This document shows positions 10,977 through 21,243 of a DNA stretch of 64,000 bases, piece after piece (positions within the stretch are counted from its first letter, which is position 1; each line of letters starts with the position of its first letter). The stretch lies in NCBI RefSeq assembly GCF_018155095.1, contig NZ_NAAI01000001.1, positions 186,001 to 250,000 of the forward strand, read 5' to 3'. This DNA is from Bartonella queenslandensis. Its GTDB lineage: Bacteria > Pseudomonadota > Alphaproteobacteria > Rhizobiales > Rhizobiaceae. A model generated the notes under the pieces. That model did not search any database. It was given only the letters and a program-made list of their open reading frames with translations, and was not told the origin of the DNA. The position numbers and the translations under genes were made by a program.

Positions 10977-11303
10977 TCATTTTACGTATATGATATTTTT
11001 TTGAAAAGGCTTTGGTTTTTCGTAAGTTAAGATACAAAATACTATTGCTAAAGCACCAAAGATAGACCATGCTGGTAAATAAGTGAGAGTAATGCAAATT
11101 GAGGACAGAAAATCAGGCATTATTTTACATAGAGATTGATTAAGATTATAGATATCTGTTTGCAGAAGGTTTGCTAAAATTTTATTAAGGGGGGTTGTTG
11201 TCCAATGTGATGTGATTACAGAGTGTGCGTTGTCAATGACCAATGCTATAATTGCTAGTGTAACGAAAATGAAGGTCATTAATTTAAATAAAAGGTGGAG
11301 CAT
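10977..11303 (-). CDS. Small conserved-type inner-membrane protein, unknown function
   Basis: 108 residues with two hydrophobic helices, one at about residues 5-25 (LFKLMTFIFVTLAIIALVID) and one at about 75-95 (LPAWSIFGALAIVFCILTY), separated by a loop of about 50 residues. Two-helix proteins of this size and layout are common in Rhizobiales and lack an assigned role. It is divergent from the permease gene that follows. Confidence 0.6.
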   Translation of the reverse strand: MLHLLFKLMTFIFVTLAIIALVIDNAHSVITSHWTTTPLNKILANLLQTDIYNLNQSLCKIMPDFLSSICITLTYLPAWSIFGALAIVFCILTYEKPKPFQKNIIYVK

Positions 11304-11465
11304 ATTTTTTTCTTAAATTTTAACAGGACATACGTATAATGCATAGAAAAATAAGGAGTTGCATTATTACAAGAAAATAAATTTACGTTTGTGTTGTGCT
11401 TTTTGAAAAAGGTGCATAATTTTTTCGATAAAAGTTGAGGTTAGCTTCAACAAAAGTAACGAGGC

Positions 11466-12896
11466 ATGATGTTTAACAAAAAGAACAATGAATTAAAACG
11501 TAATCTTCAAAATCGTCATATTCAAATGATTGCTTTAGGAGGCGTTATTGGAACGGGTCTTTTTTATGGTTCAACAGAATCTATAAAATTGGCGGGTCCT
11601 TCGACTATTCTCGCTTATCTTTTTGGGGGCCTTATTATTTATTTCATCATGCGAATGCTTGGTGAAATGTCAGTAGAAGAACCTACATCGGGTGCTTTTA
11701 GTTTTTTTGCTTATAAATATTGGGGAAGTTTAGCAGGTTTTATAACAGGTTGGAATTATTGGTTTCTTTATATTCTGGTCAGTATGACCGAACTTACAGT
11801 GATTGGATTTTATTTAGATCATTGGATTTTGATTGATCATTGGAAGTCATCTTTTGTTGTTCTTGTGTGTGTGACATTGATCAATTTGTTGAATGTTCGT
11901 TTTTACGGTGAATTTGAATTTGGTTTGGCTTTGATTAAAGTTGCAGCCGTTGTTGGTATGATTATTTTTGGAATTTTTCTTATTGTCACTAGAATAGGTG
12001 GATATCAAGTAGGCATTCATCGTCTTTGGGAATATGGTGGTTTTTTCCCTTATGGGATAGAGGGAGTTATTTTAGCTACATGTGTGGTGATGTTTTCTTT
12101 TGGGGGAACAGAGCTGATTGGTGTTGCTGCTGGAGAAGTATCAAATCCAACAAAAACAATTCCCACAGCTATTCGTAAGGTTATGTGGAGAATTGTAATT
12201 TTTTATGTTGGTTCTATTAGTGTTATTATGATGCTCAATCCGTGGAATATAATTGAGAAAAACGGGAGTCCTTTTGTAACAATTTTTGAGACGATAGGAA
12301 TTCCAGCTGCGGGTCATATTTTGAATTTTGTGGTTATTATGGCAGCTATTTCAGTTTATAATAGTGGTATTTATTCTAATGGCCGTATGCTTTACGGTTT
12401 AGCTATACAAAAAAATGCACCCCATATTTTTAGTAAACTTAATTCTGCACGCGTTCCTTATGTTGCTATCCTATTTTCATCAATCTGTACTGCGATTATT
12501 ATCATCGTTAATGCTCTTATTCCCAATAATAGTTTTATGCGGATCATGGCTCTTGCTACAGCAGCAGCGGTTATTACTTGGGGCATGATTGTTATTGTTC
12601 ATTTGAAGTTTCGAAAGGCTCATAGGGACAAAAAAGAGCCGTTTATTTATGCTTTTGGTTTATATCCTTACGCTAACTATTTTTGCTTATGCTTTCTTGT
12701 TTTATTATTTTGTATAATGTTTATAAGTGGTTTTGGACAAAATGGATTCATAGCTCAACTGTTTGAGATGATAGGAATAAAGGCATCTTTTCTTAGGTCA
12801 TATATTCCAGTGCAGATGCCTGATATGAGTTTGGCAGTCATTATTATTCCTCTATGGTGCTTGTTTTTACTTTTAGGTTATAAACTGAAACGATAG
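11466..12896 (+). CDS. Amino acid permease of the APC family (AroP/ProY/GabP type)
   Basis: A 476-residue, 12-helix secondary transporter that takes up amino acids by proton symport. The start of helix 1 is the family signature: HIQMIALGGVIGTGLFYGS, followed by AGPSTILAYLFGG and FIMRMLGEMSVEEPTSGAFS. The consensus FSFGGTELIGVAAGEVSNP in helix 6 is also intact. These features place it with the AroP/PheP/ProY/GabP group, whose substrates (aromatic amino acids, proline, GABA) cannot be told apart by eye. The gene is followed after about 40 bases by bioM and could be co-transcribed. Confidence 0.85.
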   Translation: MMFNKKNNELKRNLQNRHIQMIALGGVIGTGLFYGSTESIKLAGPSTILAYLFGGLIIYFIMRMLGEMSVEEPTSGAFSFFAYKYWGSLAGFITGWNYWFLYILVSMTELTVIGFYLDHWILIDHWKSSFVVLVCVTLINLLNVRFYGEFEFGLALIKVAAVVGMIIFGIFLIVTRIGGYQVGIHRLWEYGGFFPYGIEGVILATCVVMFSFGGTELIGVAAGEVSNPTKTIPTAIRKVMWRIVIFYVGSISVIMMLNPWNIIEKNGSPFVTIFETIGIPAAGHILNFVVIMAAISVYNSGIYSNGRMLYGLAIQKNAPHIFSKLNSARVPYVAILFSSICTAIIIIVNALIPNNSFMRIMALATAAAVITWGMIVIVHLKFRKAHRDKKEPFIYAFGLYPYANYFCLCFLVLLFCIMFISGFGQNGFIAQLFEMIGIKASFLRSYIPVQMPDMSLAVIIIPLWCLFLLLGYKLKR

Positions 12897-12936
12897 CGAA
12901 AGAAAAGCTAATCAAAGTGACTGATTGGAATAAATC

Positions 12937-13617
12937 TTGGGGCTTATAAAATTTGATAATGTGGCACAAGTCTTTGGTGAGTTGTGTGTTTTAAAGAATA
13001 TTACTGTACAACTTACCGAAAGACGGATTGCTGTTATTGGTGCAAATGGTTCTGGAAAAAGTACATTTGTTCGTCTTATCAATGGGCTCCAATTACCATC
13101 TCACGGTTTTGTAAGCGTTGATGGACTCGATACCAAACGCGATGCGAAAGCGGTAAAGCGTAAAGTTGGATTTGTTTTTCAAAACCCTGATAATCAGATT
13201 GTTTTACCATTAGTTGAAGAAGATTTATCCTTTGGCCTTAAAAATTTGAAGCTTAGTAAAGATGAAATTAAGGAACGTGTAGATGAAATTTTACAGCGCT
13301 ATGAACTTCAAGATTTCAGAAATCACGCTGTTCATTTATTAAGTGGTGGGCAAAAACAACTCGTTGCTATTTCCAGCGTAGTTGCCATGAAACCAGATTA
13401 CATTATTTTTGATGAGCCGACGACATTACTTGATTTGCGAAATAAACATCGCGTTACGCAAGTGATAGAAGAATTACCACAAACGGCAATAGTTGTATCG
13501 CATGATTTGGAGTTTTTGAAAAAGTTTGATAGAGTACTGGTTTTTGATAAGGGGGAGATAGCAATAGATGATGTACCTTTTGTTGCTATCAAGGAGTATA
13601 TAAGAAGAATGTCATGA
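12937..13617 (+). CDS. bioM: Biotin ECF transporter ATPase BioM
   Basis: ABC-type ATPase that powers biotin uptake with BioN and BioY. Walker A is [10 protein letters not shown] (about residues 33-42), then FQNPDNQIV for the Q-loop of ECF ATPases, signature LSGGQKQ, Walker [10 protein letters not shown] and the H-loop VVSHD. At 226 residues it matches rhizobial BioM. The start is a TTG at 12937; an in-frame stop lies only two codons upstream, so no longer form is possible. Its stop overlaps the bioN ATG by four bases, indicating translational coupling. Confidence 0.9.
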   Translation: MGLIKFDNVAQVFGELCVLKNITVQLTERRIAVIGANGSGKSTFVRLINGLQLPSHGFVSVDGLDTKRDAKAVKRKVGFVFQNPDNQIVLPLVEEDLSFGLKNLKLSKDEIKERVDEILQRYELQDFRNHAVHLLSGGQKQLVAISSVVAMKPDYIIFDEPTTLLDLRNKHRVTQVIEELPQTAIVVSHDLEFLKKFDRVLVFDKGEIAIDDVPFVAIKEYIRRMS

Positions 13618-14252
13618 TCGGTTTATATATTTCAAGGGATACATTTATTCATAGGTTAAGTCCTAGCGTTAAGTTATTATTTCTTACAGTATGTGGAACT
13701 TTTATAATAATGGTTTCATCCATACCACTTCTTGGACTCTTTTTATTGTTTGTTATCTTATTCTATAGAGTTGCTAAGGTTCCTTTTAGTACTGTGATAA
13801 AGCAATTTAAATCGATGGGATTGCTTTTAATTCTTCTATTTTTATTTCAAACTATTTTTGGCGGCTGGCTTACAGGAGTTGAGGTTATATTACGTCTTGT
13901 TGTCCTTTTTTCTTTATCATCACTCATTTCATTCACAACAAAAGTTTCAGATATGGTGGATGCAATTGAAGTAGGGCTTCGGCCTTTTCGTTGTTTTGGT
14001 ATAAATCCATCAAAAGTGAGTATTGTTATCTCTATGGCAATCAGGTTTATTCCTCTTTTAAGTGAAAAGTTTCATGAGGTCCATGAAGCACAGCAAGCAC
14101 GGGGACTTAATACTAACATTGTTGCTCTTGCAATACCTTTAATTATACGGACCATAAGGATGGCTTCAGAAGTGGCTGAAGCATTGGAAGCGCGTTCTTA
14201 TGATGCTGATACTATTGATACAGCATCTCATAATAATCCAAGTTTTTTGTAG
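13614..14252 (+). CDS. bioN: Biotin ECF transporter transmembrane component BioN
   Basis: The T-component that couples ATP hydrolysis by BioM to the substrate-binding BioY. It is 212 residues with about four to five hydrophobic helices and both cytoplasmic coupling motifs: AQQARGLN and ALEARSYD, corresponding to the Ala-Arg-Gly motifs of CbiQ/EcfT proteins. Start overlaps bioM (ATGA), and bioY follows 15 bases after its stop. The second motif has Ser in place of Gly, common in BioN. Confidence 0.9.
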   Translation: MIGLYISRDTFIHRLSPSVKLLFLTVCGTFIIMVSSIPLLGLFLLFVILFYRVAKVPFSTVIKQFKSMGLLLILLFLFQTIFGGWLTGVEVILRLVVLFSLSSLISFTTKVSDMVDAIEVGLRPFRCFGINPSKVSIVISMAIRFIPLLSEKFHEVHEAQQARGLNTNIVALAIPLIIRTIRMASEVAEALEARSYDADTIDTASHNNPSFL

Positions 14253-14267
14253 TAAAGGAAGAATCAA

Positions 14268-14822
14268 ATGAATACTAAAGATTTAGTCTACATAGCTTTA
14301 TTTGCTGCTATTTATGCTGTTTTAAGTCTTTTCCCTCCTGTTTATCTTCCTTTTCTTCTAGGAGTCCCTATTACAGCTCAGTCGATAGGACCGATGTTAG
14401 CAGGGTCTATACTTGGGGCAAAAAGGGGGGCTCTCGCATCGCTCCTTTTTCTTATACTTGTTGCGATTGGATTGCCTCTATTGCCAGGAGGTCGTGGTGG
14501 GATAAGTGTCTTTTCAGGGATTGCTAGTGGTTATTTGATAGGTTTTCCATTTTCCGCATTTTTTATTGGTTTAATGGTAGAGTTGTTTTGGCAGCGGTTA
14601 AATTTTATACTCTTATTCTTGATAAATACTGTGGGCGGTATAGGAATTGTCTATGCTTTTGGTATTCCATGGACAGCATATATGACTAAAGTTTCTTTAC
14701 TGAAAGTTTTAATCGCTTCCTCAGGTTTTTTGATAGGTGATTGTTTAAAAGTATTGATTGCATCCTTTGTTGCACTTGCAATTAAAAGATCTGTTCCGCT
14801 CATTTATTCAAAGAAAAAATAG
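14268..14822 (+). CDS. bioY: Biotin transporter substrate-binding subunit BioY (first copy)
   Basis: A 184-residue, six-helix S-component that binds biotin in the membrane. The BioY landmarks are visible: ITAQSIGPMLAGSILGAKRG and LLPGGRGGISVFSGIASGYL. It is the last gene of the bioMNY unit, with AAGGAAG ahead of its ATG. No biotin biosynthesis genes are in the window, so the operon points to biotin scavenging, as expected for a host-restricted bacterium. A second copy lies 310 bases downstream; see the repeat entry. Confidence 0.93.
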   Translation: MNTKDLVYIALFAAIYAVLSLFPPVYLPFLLGVPITAQSIGPMLAGSILGAKRGALASLLFLILVAIGLPLLPGGRGGISVFSGIASGYLIGFPFSAFFIGLMVELFWQRLNFILLFLINTVGGIGIVYAFGIPWTAYMTKVSLLKVLIASSGFLIGDCLKVLIASFVALAIKRSVPLIYSKKK

Positions 14823-15365
14823 GTTTTATTTTGAATGTATTATTATAATGCCATACAGTTAATAAAAAATAATAAGCTAAAATAAATGTATCATTTTGTC
14901 ATGTTGCTATTATGTGATGTTTATAGATCATCGCAAGTCTATTAAGTTTAAATATATAGTCATTTATGATATAATTAAACATTGTAGAATCTAAAATGAT
15001 TCATATAAGTAATATTATTATAATATTTTTCTTGATATCTAAGGCATTGGAAGTATGCTTTTAGAAAGCTGATATTTTTGATTAATTATACGATAATAAC
15101 TAAAGCTTTACCATAATGAAGGGGATAGTCCAGTGAATACAAAAGATTTAGTCTATATAGCTTTGTTTGCTGCTATTTATGCTGTTTTAAGTCTTTTCCC
15201 TCCTGTTTATCTTCCTTTTCTTCTAGGAGTCCCTATTACAGCTCAGTCGATGGGACCGATGTTAGCAGGGTCTATACTTGGGGCAAAAAGGGGGGCTCTC
15301 GCATCGCTCCTTTTTCTTATACTTGTTGCGATTGGATTGCCTCTATTGCCAGGAGGTCGTGGTGG
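14301..15365 (+). repeat. 200-bp near-identical block shared by the two bioY genes
   Basis: Bases 14301-14500 and 15166-15365 differ at one position that I can see, while sequence on either side diverges at silent and non-silent sites within a few bases. A second shorter shared block (AATTTTATACTCTTATTCTT and on, near 14600 and 15465) sits in more diverged surroundings. This patchwork is what gene conversion between tandem copies leaves. The interval given spans both copies. Confidence 0.85.
14823..15132. other. Spacer between the two bioY copies
   Basis: 310 AT-rich bases with no gene. GAAGGGG at 15119-15125 is the ribosome binding site of the second bioY. Nothing in it resembles bioM or bioN, so if the duplication included more than bioY the rest is gone. 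Confidence 0.5.
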
Positions 15366-15687
15366 AATGAGTGTTTTTTCAGGAGTTACGAGTGGTTATC
15401 TCATCAGTTTTCCTTTTGCTGCATTTTTCATTGGCTTATTGGTTGAGTTATTTTGGCAGCGCTTAAATTTTATACTCTTATTCTTGATAAATACTGTGGG
15501 TGGTATAGGCGTTGTCTATGCTTTTGGTATTCCATGGACAGCGTATATGATACAAGTGCCTTTGCTAACAGTTTTAATAAGTTCATTAGGTTTTTTAATT
15601 GGTGGTTTTTTGAAGGTGCTGATTGCATCTTTTGTAGCACTTACCATTAAAAAAACTGTTCCTCTCATTCATTTCGAGAAAGGGTAG
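15133..15687 (+). CDS. bioY: Second BioY paralog in tandem
   Basis: Also 184 residues with the same six-helix plan and BioY motifs (LLPGGRGGMSVFSGVTSGYL). It starts at a GTG preceded by GAAGGGG. The protein is about identical to the first copy over residues 1-80 and clearly divergent later, notably in the last helix (VPLLTVLISSLGFLIGGFL versus VSLLKVLIASSGFLIGDCL). Whether it shares the BioMN energizing module, works alone, or has another substrate cannot be told. Confidence 0.9.
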   Translation: MNTKDLVYIALFAAIYAVLSLFPPVYLPFLLGVPITAQSMGPMLAGSILGAKRGALASLLFLILVAIGLPLLPGGRGGMSVFSGVTSGYLISFPFAAFFIGLLVELFWQRLNFILLFLINTVGGIGVVYAFGIPWTAYMIQVPLLTVLISSLGFLIGGFLKVLIASFVALTIKKTVPLIHFEKG

Positions 15688-16054
15688 TTCTGATTCTTGA
15701 ATGAAGTTTTGTATTACAGTACATGAGAAAAGTAGAACACAAATAGTAATAATACAAAATATTTTTGTCTTGTTTTTGTGTTTTAATGAAATATAATATA
15801 TAGAAAATAAATAATTTATTATAAATTCTAAATTTAAATTATACAGTATATCTTATAAAATAATATATTGGTATTTAAAAAGCTCATTATTTCACGTATT
15901 AAATAATATTATTTTTCAATTTTTCATATATTTTAATGGTTTATTAAAATAAATTTACAAAGAAATATGTTTTTATTAAAATATAATATAGACACAAAAA
16001 TATATCTATGTTAATTTCATTATGAATATTTATTAAGTGAGGGAAATTATAAAA
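15688..16054. other. Very AT-rich spacer
   Basis: About 370 bases, mostly A and T, with no open frame. GAGGGAA at 16039-16045 is the ribosome binding site for the following small gene. Confidence 0.45.
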
Positions 16055-16363
16055 ATGATTTTAAAGTATCTATTTACTCTATGTGCTATATTATTAATTT
16101 TTTTATCTACAGTGAAAGCATCTGAACGTACATCTTTTCAAGAAGAATCATATTTTACTATTACTCATACTATTTCTTCATCAGATCTACTTCTTAGTAA
16201 ACAGAGCAATTTTTTATTAAATAAAATTATTTTACCATCTCATCCTGGTAAGCATAATTTATTTTGGGAAAATATGATATCTTTTTTTCAAAAAGCAAAA
16301 CACGTATATACTAATTTGGGAATGTATTTATATTATTCAATATTTTCTATATTTAAATGGTAG
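16055..16363 (+). CDS. Small secreted protein, unknown function
   Basis: 102 residues. A lysine followed by a hydrophobic core (MILKYLFTLCAILLIFLSTV) and KASERTS forms a typical signal peptide with a likely cut after Ala at residue 22. The rest is polar with an aromatic C terminus (YLYYSIFSIFKW) and no motif I know. GAGGGAA nine bases ahead of the ATG at 16055 fixes the start; a GTG at 16037 overlaps that site and is less likely. Flanked by AT-rich desert on both sides, so it may be a lineage-specific gene. Confidence 0.55.
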   Translation: MILKYLFTLCAILLIFLSTVKASERTSFQEESYFTITHTISSSDLLLSKQSNFLLNKIILPSHPGKHNLFWENMISFFQKAKHVYTNLGMYLYYSIFSIFKW

Positions 16364-17666
16364 ATTATTTGTTTTTTTTAGGAATAATTTTATTATCATT
16401 ATTATAAATAATAATATATCTATATTTAATAAACAAATTATGTATATTAATATTCTAAAAATTTTATCTACTATAGAAATAGTTTATAGTATGTAAGCAT
16501 TAAAGATGGACTTAAGTAAGTTTTTATAGTAATATTAAAAAAATAATAATATTTTATAAAATGATGAGAATGATTAGGTTATTTGCAATAATTATTTTTG
16601 AACTTTGCGCTAATTGATTTTTAAGTTTTTACTTCGTTGAAAGAGTGGTATAAGTATTTTAATCTTTTTAAGATGGATGAGTGTCAATTTCATAAAATTT
16701 TTAGAGCAAATGATGTGGGGTAGATGCGAAGCAACCAATCGATTGATCATTTCCTTTTAATTTGGTTTTCTGACTTTCAAAAGCCCCCACATCAATATCT
16801 TTTTAATAATGGAAATTATGCTTTTATGTTTCACGTTCTTTAATAGAGTGATGTCTCTTATTTACAAAGAGAACAATTCAAACGCGATATACTTGTTGCT
16901 TCAATTTATGAGTTTGCTTTAAAAAGGCATCTTTTAGAGTACATCACACCAATTTTGTGATGATGCTTGTGATGATGCTTATGAATAGTGTAATGCTAAA
17001 GCCTCTGCGAATAATATATACTAGGATATCAGCATCTTTACAGTTAAGAAGGAGCAAGTCGATACCCTCGTACACTTTTGTCAGTTACCAATGTTTTGTT
17101 ATAGCTCTTGGCTCTGAGATGGTTCATAAAATGTTTCCTATCCACTTACTAGCCACCCTTGTGATGTGTAAGCAAGTGATTTTAAATGAAAGATCTACGA
17201 TATTCAGGTTTCTCATTCAACATATAAAACAACAAATTATGATGACATAATCAACACATTGTATATTTACAACGACTTAATATAAATTAAAAAAACTTTT
17301 ATAAAAACACGAGCTTCCTTTGATACTTTCAATAATTTTGTAGTAGGTGTTTCATATTTCTTAGAAAGAGTAATTATTATCGAGGATAACTTTGATACAG
17401 ATAATACCATGAATATGACGCACACTATCAAAAAATTCCAAGACCAAATTAACGTTGAAGTATAATAATCGTAGAAAGATTTTTTAAGGATTCATCTTGT
17501 TAGAAATGAAAAAGTTTAGAGTGCACAAATCAACAAAACACCTCAAAAATAAATCCTGATTCACAATAATTAAAAGGCATATTGCAAAATCCTATTCTCT
17601 TACTTTTATTTGGGGCCCCACACTTAAAAAAAACAGTCAAAATATGAGTTATTAGAAACAAAAAAG
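16364..17666. other. 1.3 kb spacer with unassigned decayed sequence
   Basis: No intact gene with a ribosome binding site. Several short runs look formerly coding (around 16680-16960 and 17010-17250), including repeated GTGATGATGCTT near 16960, but stops interrupt all of them and no family is recognisable. It abuts the 3' end of tRNA-Phe, a common target of integrating elements. Confidence 0.35.
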
Positions 17667-17742
<76 letters not shown>

Positions 17743-18143
17743 ATGCCTCATAAAAAATATAGAGCGTGTGCGGTTATAACATTAAAATTTTCTCTGTCCA
17801 GTCATCAAAAGAAAAATAATTGATTTTTTAATCAGTTTTTCTCCCTATTCCGGAGAGGTATCAATGAATCTTTATCATAAAATAAACTTGATAGGTATAT
17901 TATGATACGTTAATGTATCGTTATCAGAATGCTATCTTATCGTGGTGATGATACGAAAAAAATTAAAAGAATCAATAGAGAGGCATGATTTAGAAAGATT
18001 GTTTTACAAAGTTTCCGTGATTTTAAAGCCTACAAAATAATAGAAAACATTTTTGATTTTTTTCTAAAAAGACTTTTGATTAGTCTTTATAACAATTTGT
18101 TTTTCTTTATAAAGGAAGAAAAACATCTAAAAGGGGAGAAATA
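17743..18143 (+). promoter_or_regulatory. Upstream region of serC with a small hairpin
   Basis: 400 bases without a gene. A hairpin AAAGACT/AGTCTTT with a 7-base loop lies at 18068-18088, about 55 bases ahead of serC, followed by a T-rich stretch, and AAGGGGAG at 18131-18138 is the ribosome binding site. A cis-regulatory hairpin motif upstream of serC is known in alphaproteobacteria; whether this hairpin belongs to it needs a covariance-model match. Confidence 0.3.
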
Positions 18144-19307
18144 ATGATAATGTTACAAAAACCAAGCAGTCGTCCCAAGAATACGAATTTTTCTTCAGGT
18201 CCTTGTAGCAAACGGCCAGGTTGGACTTTTGATGTTCTTAAAAATGCATTAGTTGGACGTTCGCATAGATCGAGAGAAGCAGAGTTAAAGCTTGCTGAAG
18301 TTGTTAATTTAACCCGTGAAATTCTTGAGGTTCCTTCTGATCATCGTATAGGAATTGTGCCAGGATCAGATACCGGTGCTGTTGAAGCTTCTTTATGGTC
18401 TTTATTAGGTGAGCGTGGCGTTGATATGGCGGCGTGGGAAAGTTTTGGATTTGGGTGGAATAAAGATGTTGTTGAACAATTAAAACTTTCTGATGTGCGC
18501 CGTTTTGAAGCCCCATATGGTGAAATACCAGATTTAACCCAACTTAATTTTGATCGTGATGTTGTTTTTACATGGAATGGGACAACTTCCGGTGTGCGTA
18601 TTCCTAATGCGGATTTCATTCCGGATGAGCGGTCAGGATTGACTATTTGTGATGCAACATCAGCAGCTTTTGCACAATATCTTGATTTTTCAAAATTGGA
18701 TGTTGTTACTTTTTCGTGGCAAAAAGTTTTGGGAGGTGAAGCAGCACATGGCATGGTGATTTTAAGTCCTCGTGCTGTTGAGAGGCTTGAGAATCATGTT
18801 CCAGCTTGGCCTATGCCTCAGCTTTTCTGTATGACAAAAAATGGAAAATTGAATGAAGATATTTTTAAAGGAAAGATCATCAATACGCCTTCTATGCTTT
18901 GTGTTGAGGATTTTCTTGATGGGTTGAAGTGGGCAAAGTCTCTCGGAGGTGCAGCGGCATTAAGAGCACGGGTTGAGAAGAACTCTTCTGTACTCGATGC
19001 TTTTGTTCGTAAAACACCATGGTTAGAATATTTGGCAAAAGATCCTGAGGTACGTTCTAACACATCTATTTGTTTAGATATTGTGGATCCAGTGATTACT
19101 GCTTTAGATATTGAAAAGCGAATATCTTTTATAAAAGCGGTTGTAAGGCGTCTTGATGAGGAAGGTGTTGCTTATGATATCGGTTCGTATCGCGATGCTC
19201 CTCCTGGGCTTCGAATTTGGGCGGGTATAACGATTGAGGCTTCCGATCTTGAAATTTTAACACAATGGCTTGAATGGGCGTTCCAAGTTGAAAAAGCAGA
19301 GCTTTAA
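18144..19307 (+). CDS. serC: Phosphoserine aminotransferase
   Basis: PLP enzyme of serine biosynthesis, converting 3-phosphohydroxypyruvate and glutamate to phosphoserine; it may also serve vitamin B6 synthesis. The 387-residue sequence starts with FSSGPCSKRPGW, the phosphate/PLP-binding turn of SerC, has VPGSDTGAVEASLWSLLG, and carries the PLP lysine (Lys194) in VTFSWQKVLGGEAAHG. Length and motifs fit the alphaproteobacterial subgroup. A strong AAGGGGAG precedes the ATG. In many Rhizobiales serA follows directly; here the next gene is purA. Confidence 0.95.
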   Translation: MIMLQKPSSRPKNTNFSSGPCSKRPGWTFDVLKNALVGRSHRSREAELKLAEVVNLTREILEVPSDHRIGIVPGSDTGAVEASLWSLLGERGVDMAAWESFGFGWNKDVVEQLKLSDVRRFEAPYGEIPDLTQLNFDRDVVFTWNGTTSGVRIPNADFIPDERSGLTICDATSAAFAQYLDFSKLDVVTFSWQKVLGGEAAHGMVILSPRAVERLENHVPAWPMPQLFCMTKNGKLNEDIFKGKIINTPSMLCVEDFLDGLKWAKSLGGAAALRARVEKNSSVLDAFVRKTPWLEYLAKDPEVRSNTSICLDIVDPVITALDIEKRISFIKAVVRRLDEEGVAYDIGSYRDAPPGLRIWAGITIEASDLEILTQWLEWAFQVEKAEL

Positions 19308-19715
19308 ATAATGACTGGTGATTTTTACACCGTGTTTTTAAACAGAAAAAATGATACGAGAGATTATGATGATCTTTCGTATTCTTGTATTAGACAAACA
19401 ATTTTTAAATGATTGATATGCAACTTCTAAATAATTGATATAAATTATAAAAGATTAAGAAGGGAAGTGAATACTTTGCAAGGTTTTGGGTAAAGCACAA
19501 ATTAAAATCTCTAATTTTTTTACTTTTTGTAGCAAAAATGACAGATTTAGAATATTTTGGTGTTTGCTTATCTTTATTATCATAGATTTGAAAATTTAAT
19601 TACTTGAAGATTGAGAAAAACCTGAAATGAGGAGTCGCACTTGCTCTAAGGTTTCGTTATGAAGAAGTATTTGTTTTTGAATGCTGGTTTTTGACCAAAC
19701 ACGACGGAGAAAGTT
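19308..19715. other. Spacer between serC and purA; no serA
   Basis: About 400 bases with no frame and no recognisable serA remnant. In related Rhizobiales serA commonly sits at this position, so it has probably been deleted or moved. Confidence 0.4.
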
Positions 19716-21005
19716 ATGGCCAATGTAGTTGTTGTCGGTACACAATGGGGTGATGAAGGCAAAGGTAAAATTGTAGATTGGTTGTCTGAGCGGGCAGATA
19801 TCGTTGTGAGATATCAGGGCGGACACAATGCTGGCCACACATTGGTTATTGATGGAGTGAGTTATAAATTATCACTTTTACCGTCTGGTTTAGTTCGTGG
19901 GAAGTTATCAATCATTGGTAACGGTGTCGTTGTTGATCCTCATCATTTTGTTGCAGAATTAAAAAAGTTATGTGATCAGGGTGTAAAAATTACACCAGAA
20001 ATTTTACGGATTGCTGAAAATGCTCCTTTAATTCTTTCTTTGCATCGTGATCTTGATGCGATTCGAGAAAGCGGTTTATCAGGTTTAAAGATTGGGACAA
20101 CAAAGCGTGGTATTGGGCCGGCTTATGAAGATAAGGTGGGACGTCGAGCTATCCGAGTGATGGATTTAGCAGAAAAAGATACGCTTATGGCTAAAATTGA
20201 GCGGCTTTTGAGGCATCATAATGCTTTGCGTCGTGGGATGGGGGTTGCAGAGATTGATTCTCAAGCGCTTTATGATGAATTGATGCAAGTTGCAGATAAA
20301 ATTCTGCCCTTTATGGATAGTACATGGCGTCTTTTAGATGAAGGTTATCGAGAGGGAAAGCACATTCTTTTTGAAGGGGCGCAAGGTGCTTTACTCGATA
20401 ATGATTTTGGAACTTATCCTTATGTAACATCATCGAATACAGTTGCTGGGCAGGCATGTACAGGATCTGGGATGGGGCCTAGGGCCATTCATTATGTTTT
20501 GGGTATTGCAAAAGCTTATACCACACGTGTTGGAGAAGGGCCGTTTCCGACAGAGCAGATAAATGATATTGGTGAATTTCTTGGGACACGTGGACATGAA
20601 TTTGGTGTTGTAACGGGTCGAAAGCGTCGATGTGGTTGGTTTGATGCCGTTTTAGTCCGTCAGATGGTAGCAATTTGTGGTGTTCAAGGTATAGCATTGA
20701 CAAAACTTGATGTTCTAGATGGTATGGATGAAATAAAAATTTGTATTGGTTATGAGCTTGATGGCAGAAAAATTGACTATTTACCTTCTTCCATGGGAGC
20801 TCAAGCCCGTGTAAAGCCTATTTATGAAACATTAGAAGGTTGGAAGGAAAAAACGGCCCATACATTGAGATGGGAAGATTTACCAGTGCAGGCTGTTAAA
20901 TATATACGCTATATCGAAGAATTGATTAATACAAAAGTGGCTTTATTATCTACAAGTCCGGAACGTGAAGATACTATTCTTATTGCTGATCCCTTTGCAA
21001 ATTGA
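19716..21005 (+). CDS. purA: Adenylosuccinate synthetase
   Basis: Joins IMP and aspartate with GTP, the first committed step to AMP. The 429-residue protein opens with the GTP-binding loop [16 protein letters not shown], then [46 protein letters not shown] and [12 protein letters not shown], all hallmark PurA blocks. The ATG at 19716 follows GGAGAAAG. Complete and of normal length. Same strand as serC but over 400 bases away, so probably its own unit. Confidence 0.97.
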   Translation: MANVVVVGTQWGDEGKGKIVDWLSERADIVVRYQGGHNAGHTLVIDGVSYKLSLLPSGLVRGKLSIIGNGVVVDPHHFVAELKKLCDQGVKITPEILRIAENAPLILSLHRDLDAIRESGLSGLKIGTTKRGIGPAYEDKVGRRAIRVMDLAEKDTLMAKIERLLRHHNALRRGMGVAEIDSQALYDELMQVADKILPFMDSTWRLLDEGYREGKHILFEGAQGALLDNDFGTYPYVTSSNTVAGQACTGSGMGPRAIHYVLGIAKAYTTRVGEGPFPTEQINDIGEFLGTRGHEFGVVTGRKRRCGWFDAVLVRQMVAICGVQGIALTKLDVLDGMDEIKICIGYELDGRKIDYLPSSMGAQARVKPIYETLEGWKEKTAHTLRWEDLPVQAVKYIRYIEELINTKVALLSTSPEREDTILIADPFAN

Positions 21006-21243
21006 TTATTGTTTTTTAGGTTTCTATATAGATTCTTTTTCCATTTCTATATCTTTTAACGAAGAGCATTTTTAAGAGCGTGTGAGAGAAAGGTGTAAAA
21101 TAACATTGTTTATTTTTCATATTCATTTTACATTATTACGATAGTTGCACCAATATAAATGACAATTAATTTATGAGGCTAAAAGGTTTTTTGGCTGTAG
21201 GGTTGAGATTTCTTTTCTCAGTTTAAGAGAGATTATAGAGGAA

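Noticed and set aside
16957..17250. 97-codon frame near tRNA-Phe
   Set aside because: No ribosome binding site; begins in a short repeat (GTGATGATGCTT) and shows no motif; likely chance in decayed DNA.
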